Source of the DNA: CAZWSE01 sp964636575
Lineage (GTDB): Bacteria > Pseudomonadota > Alphaproteobacteria > Rhodobacterales > Rhodobacteraceae
Reading direction: 5' to 3'
Assembly: GCA_964636575.1 (NCBI GenBank)
Contig: CAZWSE010000081.1
Span: 1 to 14,989, forward strand
Length of the DNA: 14,989 nt
The translations under genes and the position numbers were made by a program. Shown here piece by piece: positions 1 through 7,811 of this stretch. Under the pieces are notes generated by a model, which was not told where the DNA came from, made no database searches, and saw only the letters and a list, made by a program, of their open reading frames with translations. Each line of letters opens with the position of its first letter. Position 1 is the first letter of the stretch.

Positions 1-1385
1 GCCTTCATCAGGCCGATGTTACCTTCTTGAATAAGATCAAGGAATTGCAAGCCACGGTTCGTGTACTTTTTGGCGATGGAAATCACCAAACGCAGGTTGG
101 CTTCGACCATCTCCTTCTTGGCCTGACGGGCCTCTTTTTCGCCCTTCTGAACCTGCTGCACGATGCGGCGGAATTCAGAGATATCCAAGCCAACATACTG
201 ACCAACCTGGGCCATTTCAGCGCGCAATTCTTCGACTTTGTCGGTCGATTTTTCGATGAACATCTGCCAGCCACGACCGGACTTTGCAGCCATCTCGGAC
301 ATCCAGTTCGGGTCCAATTCACGGCCACGGTATTCATCAATAAACTCACGGCGGTTGATGCGGGCTTGGTCAGCCAGCTTCACCATAGCGCTGTCGATCT
401 GCATGATACGACGGTTGATGCCGTAAAGCTGGTCGATCAGGGCTTCAATACGGTTGTTGTGCAGGTGCAATTCGTTGACGAGCAGCACGATTTCAGACCG
501 AAGCTTCTGGTATGTCGCCTCTTCCTTCTTCGAAAAACTGCCATCCTCATTAAGGGTCGCAGAAATCCGGCTGTCTTGCATTTCAGACAACAAGGAATAG
601 TCGTGGGCGATGACTTCCAAAGTCTCAAGAACCTGCGGCTTCAGCGCAGCTTCCATCGCGGCCAGCGACATGTTGGCCTGTTCGTCTTCATCATCATCGT
701 CGTCATCTTTGGAAATCGGATTGCCATCGGCGTCCAATTCCTGAGCACCCTCTTCCGGCTTGGCAGCAGCACCAGCGGCAGGCACAACAGGCGTCGTTTC
801 CTCTTCCTCGCCCATCTGGTCGCCAAAGGTGGTTTCCAGATCGATCACATCGCGCAGCAAAATGTCCTCGGACAAAAGCTCGTCACGCCAAATGGTAATC
901 GCTTGGAAGGTCAGCGGGCTTTCACACAGCCCCAAAATCATCGTGTTGCGGCCGGCCTCAATGCGCTTGGCAATGGCGATCTCGCCCTCGCGGGACAGCA
1001 GCTCAACCGAGCCCATCTCACGCAGGTACATCCGCACCGGATCATCAGTGCGATCCAGCTTTTCAGACGTGCCAGAAGACAGGGCAACCTCTTTGGGGCC
1101 GTCCACAGTGGCGACATCGGTGCCACCCTTGTCTTCATCTTCAGCGTCTTCGTCTTCGTCTTCAATGATGTTGATGCCCATCTCGGACAGCATCGACATC
1201 ACGTCTTCGATTTGCTCGGAACTCACCTGTTCCGGCGGCAGAACCTTGTTCAGCTCGTCATAGGTAATATAGCCCTTTTCGCGGGCCTCACCGATCATCC
1301 GCTTAACAGCGGCTTGGCTCATATCGAGAGAGCCGTCTGAGTCCTGATCGTCTTGCTTGGCGTCGTCGTTATCTTTGGCGGCCAT
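1..1385 (-). CDS. rpoD: RNA polymerase primary sigma factor RpoD (sigma-70), 3' part outside window
   Basis: Housekeeping sigma factor that directs RNA polymerase to most promoters. About 461 complete codons are visible from the N terminus. Region 1.1 lies at about residues 20-75, followed by an acidic stretch at about 75-86. Region 1.2 starts near residue 111 (DRTDDPVRMYLREMG). A long non-conserved region with another Asp/Glu run is near 226-236. The gene enters region 2 (NLRLVISIAKKY, then FLDLIQEGNIGLMK) and is cut by the window edge within region 2. The start ATG at 1385 has an AGGAG Shine-Dalgarno at 1393-1397 with 7 nt spacing. It lies downstream of dnaG on the same strand, the classic macromolecular-synthesis order. 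The 135-nt gap to dnaG probably holds a private promoter. Regions 2.3-4.2 cannot be judged here. Identification is secure. Confidence 0.97.
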   Translation of the reverse strand, partial: MAAKDNDDAKQDDQDSDGSLDMSQAAVKRMIGEAREKGYITYDELNKVLPPEQVSSEQIEDVMSMLSEMGINIIEDEDEDAEDEDKGGTDVATVDGPKEVALSSGTSEKLDRTDDPVRMYLREMGSVELLSREGEIAIAKRIEAGRNTMILGLCESPLTFQAITIWRDELLSEDILLRDVIDLETTFGDQMGEEEETTPVVPAAGAAAKPEEGAQELDADGNPISKDDDDDDEDEQANMSLAAMEAALKPQVLETLEVIAHDYSLLSEMQDSRISATLNEDGSFSKKEEATYQKLRSEIVLLVNELHLHNNRIEALIDQLYGINRRIMQIDSAMVKLADQARINRREFIDEYRGRELDPNWMSEMAAKSGRGWQMFIEKSTDKVEELRAEMAQVGQYVGLDISEFRRIVQQVQKGEKEARQAKKEMVEANLRLVISIAKKYTNRGLQFLDLIQEGNIGLMK

Positions 1386-1520
1386 TCGGAAGCTCCTGCA
1401 AGGGTCGGGTGATTCGGCACAATTTGCGAATCAGTTGGCTTAAAAACGAATCAATAGCGTGTTCACCTGATTCGGCCAGAGGACCAGCGCGATTTAAAGG
1501 CGATTCTGCGTCATTTGTGA
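1386..1520. promoter_or_regulatory. dnaG-rpoD intergenic region rich in GANTC sites
   Basis: Five GANTC sites start at 1411, 1428, 1448, 1469 and 1502. Four of them are the same 7-mer, TGATTCG or its complement CGAATCA, at 1410-1416, 1427-1433, 1447-1453 and 1468-1474. They pair into two inverted repeats with 10-nt and 14-nt spacers. GANTC is the target of the cell-cycle methyltransferase CcrM in alphaproteobacteria (known biology). A role as an rpoD promoter or methylation-sensitive control region is inference. I could not assign -35/-10 boxes with confidence. Confidence 0.5.
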
Positions 1521-3491
1521 CTATTTGCCACTTTTGGGCGTGTTAATCTGTTCGATCAGGGCGTCCAAGGCGTTGCGTTCATCTCGGTTCACAAGCGCAC
1601 CATTGGCCCCTTTTTCGTACTCGGTCTTGTCTTCATGGGCAGAGCGTTGGGCCATATTGCGGGCCTCTGCGGCCTGCCCCAAACGAGCGGTGTAAAGGTC
1701 AGCACTTTCAACGGTCAGGTCGTATGCGGCCTCTTCAATCTCTGCCTGCAGCCCCCGACGCGCGGCGAGCTTTGCCAGTTCTTCAGCCACAGTCATCGTC
1801 GCGGCTTCGACGTCCCCAGGGTGGCGGACGCACGGGCTAAGTGCCACATGGGGCGGCGACAGGAATTTTCCAAGAGCATCTGCACCAAATTCTAAGGATA
1901 TTTTTTCGTGAAGCGTCGGCGCGTTATCTTCGGCATTTTTGATTAACAAATCACGAAGGCGGGCATGGGCCGCATCACGGCAGGGCATACGCTCCAATCC
2001 GGCCTCAAATTGCAAGATCACCTGCGGGGTACACAGGCAGGCTGCCAGCACGACGGCCTCACGCATGTGATCGTAAACATCATCCCCCGCCGTGGCCAAA
2101 AGCGACGACTTGGACGATGGCATGGGGGCCACCTTAGCCTGCCATTCTGACACGCCGCGCGGGGTCCACGCCTTGCGCGCACCGCCCCCGCCACCACCAC
2201 CGCGACGGGGATTAAACAGCTCCCAGCGCAGGTTCTTGATTTCCTGACCGTAGTGGCTGCGGATCGACGGGTCTTTGATAAGCTTGATCTTTTCGCGCAG
2301 GGCCTTGTCCAGACCCGCTTTACGTTCGGGGCTGTCAAAGTCGCGGCCTTCGGTTTCGCGCTGCCACAACAAACGCACCATGGGCATCGCGCCATCCAGC
2401 AGCTTCTGGACCGCCTGCGCGCCTTGGGTGCGGATCAGATCATCAGGGTCCTGGCCTTCGGGCATGATGGCAAAGCGCAGGGATTGGCCGGCCTCTAGCA
2501 AAGGCAGAGCCAGATCAATCAAGCGCATGGCCGCGCGCAAACCGGCGGTGTCACCATCCAACGCGATGATCGGTTCGGGCGAGATGCGCCACATCAGTTG
2601 CAACTGGGTTTCTGTGATCGCGGTGCCAAGCGGAGCAACGCAAGCGCCAAAGCCGCCCTCGGCCAGCGCGATCACATCCATATAGCCTTCCGCCACAATC
2701 AAAGGCGCGCCCTTGCCAGCGGCCTCACGGGCGGGACCGTGGTTATACAGGCTGCGGCCCTTATCGAACAATTCGGTCTCGGGCGAGTTCAGATATTTGG
2801 CGTTGTCATTGGGATCCATCGCGCGGCCACCAAAGGCAATGCAGCGCCCTTGGGGGTTGCGAATGGGGTACATGATCCGGCCGCGAAAGGTGTCATAGGG
2901 CTTGCCGCCCTTGGACGACGGCTTGGCCAGCCCGCAGGCCAGTATCATCTCATCAGGGATATTCTTGGCCGTCAGATGATCCCACAGCGCCTGCCACGCA
3001 TCAGGGGCAAAACCGATCTCAAACCGGTCAAGGGTTTCAGCATCAAGACCGCGGCGATCCAAATAGGCCCGCGCATCTGCGGCCGCACCTGTTTTCAGCT
3101 GAAGCCGGAAAAACTGCACGGCAAGGTCCATGACCTCGGCCAGTTTGGTGCGCTTGTCGGACTTTTCTTGGGCCTTTGGGTCGCGCGCGGGCATCGGCAT
3201 GCCTGCCTCGCCCGCAAGAATTTCGACCGCTTCCATAAAGCCCACATTCTCGGTTTCGCGGACAAAGGAAATGGCGTCGCCTTTGGCGTGGCAGCCGAAG
3301 CAGTAATAAAACCCTTTGCGATCATCCACATGGAAGCTGGCGGATTTTTCTTGATGGAACGGACACGGCGCCCACATGTCGCCCTTGGCCTGATTTGATT
3401 TGCGCGTATCCCACATGACTTTTCGCCCCACGACCTGTGACAGGCTGGAACGGCTGCGCAATTCATCAAGAAATCCGGGCGGCAGGCTCAT
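1521..3491 (-). CDS. dnaG: DNA primase DnaG
   Basis: Synthesises RNA primers for DNA replication in the replisome. The protein has 656 residues, longer than the ~580 of E. coli DnaG and in keeping with alphaproteobacterial forms. The N-terminal CHC2 zinc ribbon has C43, H46, C64 and C67 (CPFHQEKSASF, then YYCFGCHAKGD). The primase core includes RGRIMYPI near 204 and IAFGGR near 218. The TOPRIM acidic residues are E268 in VAEGYMDV and D312/D314 in LDGDTAG. A run of seven glycines lies before a C-terminal part that would bind DnaB. The start ATG at 3491 gives the usual MSLPPGFLDELR N terminus but has no clear Shine-Dalgarno. It is followed by rpoD after 135 nt. The usual upstream partners (rpsU or a GatB/YqeY-like gene) are not adjacent; a sarcosine oxidase operon lies upstream instead. 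Confidence 0.98.
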   Translation of the reverse strand: MSLPPGFLDELRSRSSLSQVVGRKVMWDTRKSNQAKGDMWAPCPFHQEKSASFHVDDRKGFYYCFGCHAKGDAISFVRETENVGFMEAVEILAGEAGMPMPARDPKAQEKSDKRTKLAEVMDLAVQFFRLQLKTGAAADARAYLDRRGLDAETLDRFEIGFAPDAWQALWDHLTAKNIPDEMILACGLAKPSSKGGKPYDTFRGRIMYPIRNPQGRCIAFGGRAMDPNDNAKYLNSPETELFDKGRSLYNHGPAREAAGKGAPLIVAEGYMDVIALAEGGFGACVAPLGTAITETQLQLMWRISPEPIIALDGDTAGLRAAMRLIDLALPLLEAGQSLRFAIMPEGQDPDDLIRTQGAQAVQKLLDGAMPMVRLLWQRETEGRDFDSPERKAGLDKALREKIKLIKDPSIRSHYGQEIKNLRWELFNPRRGGGGGGGARKAWTPRGVSEWQAKVAPMPSSKSSLLATAGDDVYDHMREAVVLAACLCTPQVILQFEAGLERMPCRDAAHARLRDLLIKNAEDNAPTLHEKISLEFGADALGKFLSPPHVALSPCVRHPGDVEAATMTVAEELAKLAARRGLQAEIEEAAYDLTVESADLYTARLGQAAEARNMAQRSAHEDKTEYEKGANGALVNRDERNALDALIEQINTPKSGK

Positions 3492-3550
3492 GGGGGCAGT
3501 ATCCAGCGATGCGGGTGCAGAGTCTAGGTGGGCACGGGTCTCGCCTGTTT

Positions 3551-3600
3551 CAAAGGGGGAATGCCTCCGGCGGAGGTATTTTGCCCAAGAAGAAGCGAAG
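3551..3600 (+). repeat. Dispersed roseobacter-type repeat, copy A, with hairpin
   Basis: The core at 3561-3595 starts with ATGCCTCCGGCGGAGG and continues into TATTTT and AAGAAGAAG. It resembles copy B (7755-7795, minus strand) and copy C (12697-12752, minus strand). CCTCC at 3564-3568 and GGAGG at 3572-3576 form a perfect 5-bp stem followed by TATTTT, which resembles an intrinsic terminator on the plus strand. No plus-strand gene lies upstream of it, so that role is doubtful. It sits between the small exported gene and dnaG. Confidence 0.6.
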
Positions 3601-3608
3601 GGTGGCCT

Positions 3609-3902
3609 TTATTGGGCCAGACATTGCTCGACCCAGACCGCGCCTAAGTCTTGATCAAGCTGGTCTTTCGGCAATTCATAGACCCAAGGCGTCACAAGCG
3701 GGATCATTGCATTGTATTTTTCCGGCCATGTCGGCTCAAGACCCGCGATTGTATCTGCCACTTTGGCTTCACGCACTTTAGCGACGCGGGCGGATTGAAC
3801 AGAGGTCACAACCGCCCCTTGATAGGCGCAGGTTTCAGCCTTGGTTTCAGCGGCCACAGGGGCGGCGGTCAAAAGAGCAAACGGAACAACGTAGCGGAGC
3901 AT
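3609..3902 (-). CDS. Small exported protein of unknown function, downstream of soxG
   Basis: I do not recognise a family. The chosen start at 3902 gives 97 residues beginning MLRYVVPFALLTAAPVAA, a good Sec signal peptide with likely cleavage after residue 18. The mature ~79-residue protein has one Cys near its N terminus (ETCAYQG) and one near its C terminus (VEQCLAQ), which could form a disulfide. A GAAGG Shine-Dalgarno lies about 10 nt upstream. A longer reading frame from 3962 would overlap soxG and put the hydrophobic segment inside the protein, so it is less likely. The gene follows soxG by 40 nt on the same strand and may be the last gene of the sox transcript. No motif suggests an enzyme; a periplasmic role is inferred only from the signal peptide. 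Confidence 0.75.
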   Translation of the reverse strand: MLRYVVPFALLTAAPVAAETKAETCAYQGAVVTSVQSARVAKVREAKVADTIAGLEPTWPEKYNAMIPLVTPWVYELPKDQLDQDLGAVWVEQCLAQ

Positions 3903-3942
3903 GGATAAGATACCTTCGGGATCAAGTGAACAGTGCCCTATC

Positions 3943-4488
3943 CTACCCTCGTGCCGCGACACCTTCCATGGCTGTTTTCAAATCGTGAACCAATGTTTGG
4001 GCCATCGACCGGAAAACCATGATTTGAAACGCATTCGCCCCGACCCGTGTGATGCTGGACGCCATATGCATCAGATCTGTCCGCGCTGTATGGCCGGTTT
4101 TGAAGGTTGCACTGCGCAGATCAATCGGCACAAGCCGCGCCAGCACGTCTTCCGCCCCAGCCCCTTCGAGCCGGACAACCGTCCAAGCATCTGATTGATC
4201 CGTCAGGGCCGCATGTTTGGCCAAACCGGCATCCGCCGCAGGCCCGACCAGCACAACATGGCTGCGCCCGAACCAGATGCAACGCGCGTCGTCTTTGCCC
4301 GTGCTGCGGTTTGCGGCTGGTGCTGCCATCCCATGCGCCGCCTTCAACGCCTCGGACAGCGCCTTGCCCTGCCCTTTGAACGGCGCAATCGACGTCAGCA
4401 CGCCTGCATCTACTTCGGTCAGTTCAACAGACCCCACGGTCAGCGGCAACAGCCCTCTTGCGGGCGATTTTGCAGTCAGCTCAAGCAC
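3943..4488 (-). CDS. soxG: Sarcosine oxidase gamma subunit SoxG
   Basis: Smallest folate-fold subunit of the heterotetrameric sarcosine oxidase. It contacts SoxA and has no cofactor of its own in characterised enzymes. The proposed product has 181 residues. The GTG at 4488 is chosen because AGGAGG at 4497-4502 lies exactly 8 nt upstream, and the N terminus then reads V/M-LELTAKSPARGLLP. An ATG-started reading from 4548 would add 20 residues encoded inside soxA and is less likely. The gene overlaps the soxA stop by 8 nt, consistent with translational coupling. The C-terminal part (DLMHMASSITRVGANAFQI) matches the conserved portion of gamma subunits as I know them. Position as the fourth gene of soxBDAG supports the call strongly. 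Confidence 0.9.
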   Translation of the reverse strand: MLELTAKSPARGLLPLTVGSVELTEVDAGVLTSIAPFKGQGKALSEALKAAHGMAAPAANRSTGKDDARCIWFGRSHVVLVGPAADAGLAKHAALTDQSDAWTVVRLEGAGAEDVLARLVPIDLRSATFKTGHTARTDLMHMASSITRVGANAFQIMVFRSMAQTLVHDLKTAMEGVAARG

Positions 4489-7414
4489 GCACACGTCCTC
4501 CTTCAGGGTCAAAGAACACAGGCTCGCAAACCTCGCACAGCGTATCAATACCGCGCAGATGGTCGACCATGCGTATGGTCTCGCCCATACGACTAGGCCC
4601 GTTTTTCAAGAACGCCAGCCCCATGAAGTGCTGCAAAGTGGGCGAGAACCCGACAGAGGTCACATAGCCCTGATCGTTGACCCGCACCGGATCGGCATCC
4701 GCATTGAACAGATGCGCCCCTGCGGTCAGCTGTTTGACCGCGCCCACAGGTTTCAACCCCACGAGCCTTTCGCGGTCTTCCTCCAACAACCCTTCGCGGC
4801 GCGACATGACCTTGCCGATGCAATCTTTCTTGGCGGAAATCATCCGATCCATGCCAATGTCATAGGCCGTGGTGCGCCCATGAATTTCGGCATGGGTGAT
4901 AAAGCCCTTCTCAATGCGCAAGACATTCAAAGCCTCCATTCCGTAGGCGCCGCCGCCCATACTTTCGGCCCGGTCCACGAGCGTTCGGAACAGACTGTCG
5001 CCATACCGCGCTGGAATTGCGATCTCATAAGCATGCTCGCCCGAGAACGATATCCGGAACAAGCGGCCTGCGATGCCTCCGATCGACACATCCCCACACG
5101 CCATGAAGGGCCAGTCTTCATCGGTCAGCGGCGTGTCCAGCATCCCGTTCAACAATTCCCGCGCCTTCGGGCCCGCCACCGCAAACTGCGCCCATTGCTC
5201 GGTGACCGAGATAAACGACACATCCAGATCGGATTTGTACATCTGATGCACGAAATCGAGATGCGCCATCACCTGCCCTGCGGCCGCCGTCGTGGTCGTC
5301 ATTACAAAATGATGCGCGCCCAGACGGGCGGTGGTGCCGTCATCCATGACATGCCCGTCTTCGCGCAGCATCAACCCGTAGCGCGTGCGGCCCACCTTTA
5401 GGGTGCTGAACATATTGGTGTAGACGAAATCCAGAAATTCGGCGGCATCCGGCCCTTGAATATCGATCTTACCAAGGGTCGAGACATCGCAGACGCCTAC
5501 GGCCTGACGGACCAAATTGACCTCACGGTCGCATGACTGCCGCCACGTTGTTTCACCGCCGCGCGGGAAATAGCTGGGGCGATACCACATACCAACCTCG
5601 ATCATCGGGGCAGACATGGCAACGCTGGCCTTGTGGCTGGTGGTAAAGCGTTGCGGGGCGAACCCCTTGCCTTGCGCGCCTGCGCCCATCGCTGCAATCG
5701 CAACAGGGCTATAGGGCGGGCGGAACGTCGTGGTGCCCGTTTCAGGAATACCGCGCCCCGTGGCATCGGCCAGCAAGGCAAGTGCGGCCACGTTCGAGTT
5801 TTTGCCCTGATCGGTGGCCATCCCTTGGGTGGTGTAACGCTTCATATGCTCGACCGAGCGGAAGTTTTCCACCGCCGCCTGCTTCACATCCTTGACGCTA
5901 ACATCGTTCTGAAAATCGAGCCATGCGCGGCCCTTGCCTGCAACCGCCCACAAGGGCGACAGCGCATAGGGGGTATCGTCGGCCGCAGGAACAGCGACAT
6001 CAGGTGCCGCCATCTTCAACGCGCCCAGCGCGGTTTTGGCCGCCTCAACGCCCGCCGCCAGACAAGCCGCCGTGCTGAAATCGCCATTGCAAGCGCCAGC
6101 GGTGGTCATATTGGGAATACTGCCCGGCGTGGGTACAAAGGATGCAATATCCTCTCGCCAAGTCGGCCGCCCGTTCATATGGCAAGTCAAATGGACAGTG
6201 GGGTTCCACCCGCCCGACATAGCCAGACAATCGGTGGCAATCTTTTCCTCGCCCATGGCAGTGCGGACAGTGATCGATTCCAAACCCTTGCGGCCACCGG
6301 TCCCACACACCTCAGCGCCCGTGAAAATGGGATAGTCACCACTGATCTTCGCATCAGGACGGCTGTCGATAACACCGGCGATATGCACGCCAGCAGCCTG
6401 CAAATCGCGGGCGGTGCGATGGGCATCATCGTTGTTGCCAAAGACAGTCATGGTCTTGCCGGGGGCAACGCCCCAACGGTTCAGATAGGCACGCACAGCA
6501 CCGGCAGTCATAACGCCAGGGCGGTCATTGTTCTGAAACGCAACAGGGCGTTCAAGCGCACCGGCAGCCAAAACGGATTGCTTGGCAACAATGCGCCAGA
6601 AGGTCTCCAGCGGGGCACCCTCAACAGGGTCCGCCACATGCTGGCTCACCTTTTCAAGCGCGCCATAGACACCCTGATCATAGACACCCGTGACAGTGGT
6701 GCGGGTCATCAAACGAACATTATCCATGCCAGCCAGCTCGGACACAACTTGCGCAGCCCAAGCGGACCCCGCCTGCCCGTCCACCTCATAGGTCTCGGCA
6801 TTCAAACGACCGCCCATCAGGCTGTCTTCATCGGCCAGAATAACGTCAGCACCAGCGCGGGCAGCAGTCAAAGCGGCCATCAATCCGGTCGGGCCAGCGC
6901 CAATAACCAGCAGATCACAAAAGGCATAGGCACGTTCATATTTGTCAGGGTTGTGATCGCCCGACAGCGCCCCAAGACCGGCAGCGCGGCGGATCACAGG
7001 CTCATACAGCTTTTCCCAAAAAGCACGCGGCCACATAAACGTCTTATAATAGAAACCGGCGCCCAGAAACGGGGCCGCCAGATCATTGACGGCCATCAGA
7101 TCAAAGGACAGCGACGGCCAAGCACTTTGGGATTTGACCTGCATGCCATCGTAAATCTCGGCGACAGTGGCGCGCACGTTGGGCTCGGCAGAAGCACCCG
7201 CACCGATGGTCATCAGGGCATTGGGCTCTTCACTGCCAGCGGTCAAAACACCACGCGGTCGGTGATACTTGAAAGACCTCGCCATCAACCGCACGTCATT
7301 GGCCAACAAGGCAGAGGCCACAGTATCGCCCTTGAAGCCCTCAAACCTATTGCCATCAAATGTGAATGAAACGGGCGTGTTCCGATCGATCAGCCCCTTA
7401 CCTGAAACTCTCAT
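4481..7414 (-). CDS. soxA: Sarcosine oxidase alpha subunit SoxA
   Basis: Large subunit of heterotetrameric sarcosine oxidase, an enzyme that converts sarcosine to glycine and delivers the methyl carbon to tetrahydrofolate as 5,10-methylene-THF. It has 977 residues, the usual size. An N-terminal ferredoxin-like domain (about 15-95) includes FSFKYHRP-type sequence (RSFKYHRPRGVLTAG). A dinucleotide-binding Rossmann motif GAGPTG is at 172-177, in DLLVIGAGPTGLMAALTAARA. A GcvT-like folate-binding half begins near residue 590 and runs to the C terminus. The start ATG at 7414 overlaps the soxD TGA in an ATGA arrangement (4 nt), implying translational coupling. The stop overlaps the soxG start. A very long open frame on the opposite strand (5633-7369) is a codon-bias shadow. 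Confidence 0.97.
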   Translation of the reverse strand: MRVSGKGLIDRNTPVSFTFDGNRFEGFKGDTVASALLANDVRLMARSFKYHRPRGVLTAGSEEPNALMTIGAGASAEPNVRATVAEIYDGMQVKSQSAWPSLSFDLMAVNDLAAPFLGAGFYYKTFMWPRAFWEKLYEPVIRRAAGLGALSGDHNPDKYERAYAFCDLLVIGAGPTGLMAALTAARAGADVILADEDSLMGGRLNAETYEVDGQAGSAWAAQVVSELAGMDNVRLMTRTTVTGVYDQGVYGALEKVSQHVADPVEGAPLETFWRIVAKQSVLAAGALERPVAFQNNDRPGVMTAGAVRAYLNRWGVAPGKTMTVFGNNDDAHRTARDLQAAGVHIAGVIDSRPDAKISGDYPIFTGAEVCGTGGRKGLESITVRTAMGEEKIATDCLAMSGGWNPTVHLTCHMNGRPTWREDIASFVPTPGSIPNMTTAGACNGDFSTAACLAAGVEAAKTALGALKMAAPDVAVPAADDTPYALSPLWAVAGKGRAWLDFQNDVSVKDVKQAAVENFRSVEHMKRYTTQGMATDQGKNSNVAALALLADATGRGIPETGTTTFRPPYSPVAIAAMGAGAQGKGFAPQRFTTSHKASVAMSAPMIEVGMWYRPSYFPRGGETTWRQSCDREVNLVRQAVGVCDVSTLGKIDIQGPDAAEFLDFVYTNMFSTLKVGRTRYGLMLREDGHVMDDGTTARLGAHHFVMTTTTAAAGQVMAHLDFVHQMYKSDLDVSFISVTEQWAQFAVAGPKARELLNGMLDTPLTDEDWPFMACGDVSIGGIAGRLFRISFSGEHAYEIAIPARYGDSLFRTLVDRAESMGGGAYGMEALNVLRIEKGFITHAEIHGRTTAYDIGMDRMISAKKDCIGKVMSRREGLLEEDRERLVGLKPVGAVKQLTAGAHLFNADADPVRVNDQGYVTSVGFSPTLQHFMGLAFLKNGPSRMGETIRMVDHLRGIDTLCEVCEPVFFDPEGGRVRA
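4497..4502 (-). promoter_or_regulatory. Ribosome binding site fixing the soxG GTG start
   Basis: A perfect AGGAGG on the minus strand inside the 3' end of soxA lies 8 nt before the GTG at 4488. It is the main reason for choosing a GTG start over the upstream in-frame ATG at 4548. Confidence 0.75.
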
Positions 7415-7668
7415 CGCGCAGCCTCCGATACCAACTCGGCCTTAATCATCTCATGGGTCACCGTGTTGCGGGTCACCTTCAACCAAGCGCCGCAGCCACT
7501 GGAATGATACCAAAGCTCGGCAGTCGGGCCGGCAGGGTTCTCGCGCAGATGCACAAAATCGTCCCAGGCCTCAGGGCCAGCATCGGCATCCGGACGATCA
7601 AGCGCGGCACCGCGATAGGTAAATTCACGCAAATCGCGCGCGCCACAAATCGGACAGGTCAAACGCAT
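7411..7668 (-). CDS. soxD: Sarcosine oxidase delta subunit SoxD
   Basis: Small zinc-binding subunit of heterotetrameric sarcosine oxidase. It has 85 residues. The predicted zinc ligands are all present: C5 and C8 (MRLTCPICGARD) and H55 and C59 (YHSSGCGAW), matching the CxxC...HxxxC set known from characterised SoxD. The ATG at 7668 is chosen because GGAGG at 7677-7681 lies 8 nt upstream and the protein then starts with the family-typical R-L-x-C-P-x-C-G. A nine-residue longer frame from 7695 would start before the Shine-Dalgarno. The TGA overlaps the soxA ATG. The gap from soxB is 143 nt, unusually wide in this otherwise overlapping operon, and holds repeat copy B. Confidence 0.96.
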   Translation of the reverse strand: MRLTCPICGARDLREFTYRGAALDRPDADAGPEAWDDFVHLRENPAGPTAELWYHSSGCGAWLKVTRNTVTHEMIKAELVSEAAR

Positions 7669-7676
7669 TTCAAATC

Positions 7677-7681
7677 CCTCC
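7677..7681 (-). promoter_or_regulatory. Ribosome binding site fixing the soxD start
   Basis: GGAGG on the minus strand, 8 nt upstream of the ATG at 7668. It supports the shorter 85-residue SoxD. Confidence 0.75.
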
Positions 7682-7754
7682 CCTTGGGGACACACACATC
7701 ACACAGCGGCACATGACGTACCCGCTTGAAGACAGCGGCCTGATCCAGCAAAAC

Positions 7755-7795
7755 CGCCCCCTTCTTTGTTCCAAATAAATCCCCGCCGGAGGCAT
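7755..7795 (-). repeat. Dispersed roseobacter-type repeat, copy B, between soxB and soxD
   Basis: Read on the minus strand it runs ATGCCTCCGGCGGGG, then ATTTATTTGG, then AACAAAGAAGGGG. The second half matches copy C (12697-12752) over about 24 nt with a single internal mismatch. The first half matches copy A (3561-3576). It lies in the soxB-soxD gap in the direction of transcription. The stem is shorter than in copy A (CC-GGC-GG core), so termination inside the operon looks weak. A role in mRNA processing or partial attenuation is only a possibility. Confidence 0.65.
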
Positions 7796-7811
7796 CCATG
7801 CTCTCAATTCC

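Noticed and set aside
27..1340. 437-codon plus-strand open frame
   Set aside because: It lies antisense to rpoD, which is clearly recognisable on the minus strand; the plus frame has no protein family character.
3492..3608. Sigma-70 promoter for dnaG
   Set aside because: TTGAAA is present on the minus strand, but no -10 hexamer occurs at a usable spacing.
3603..3962. 117-codon version of the small exported gene starting at 3962
   Set aside because: The start lies inside soxG and would bury the signal peptide 20 residues into the protein; the ATG at 3902 has its own Shine-Dalgarno.
4217..5401. 394-codon plus-strand open frame
   Set aside because: Antisense to soxA and soxG; no signal, domain or ribosome-binding support.
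5633..7369. 578-codon plus-strand open frame
   Set aside because: Antisense to soxA; a shadow of codon bias in GC-rich coding DNA.
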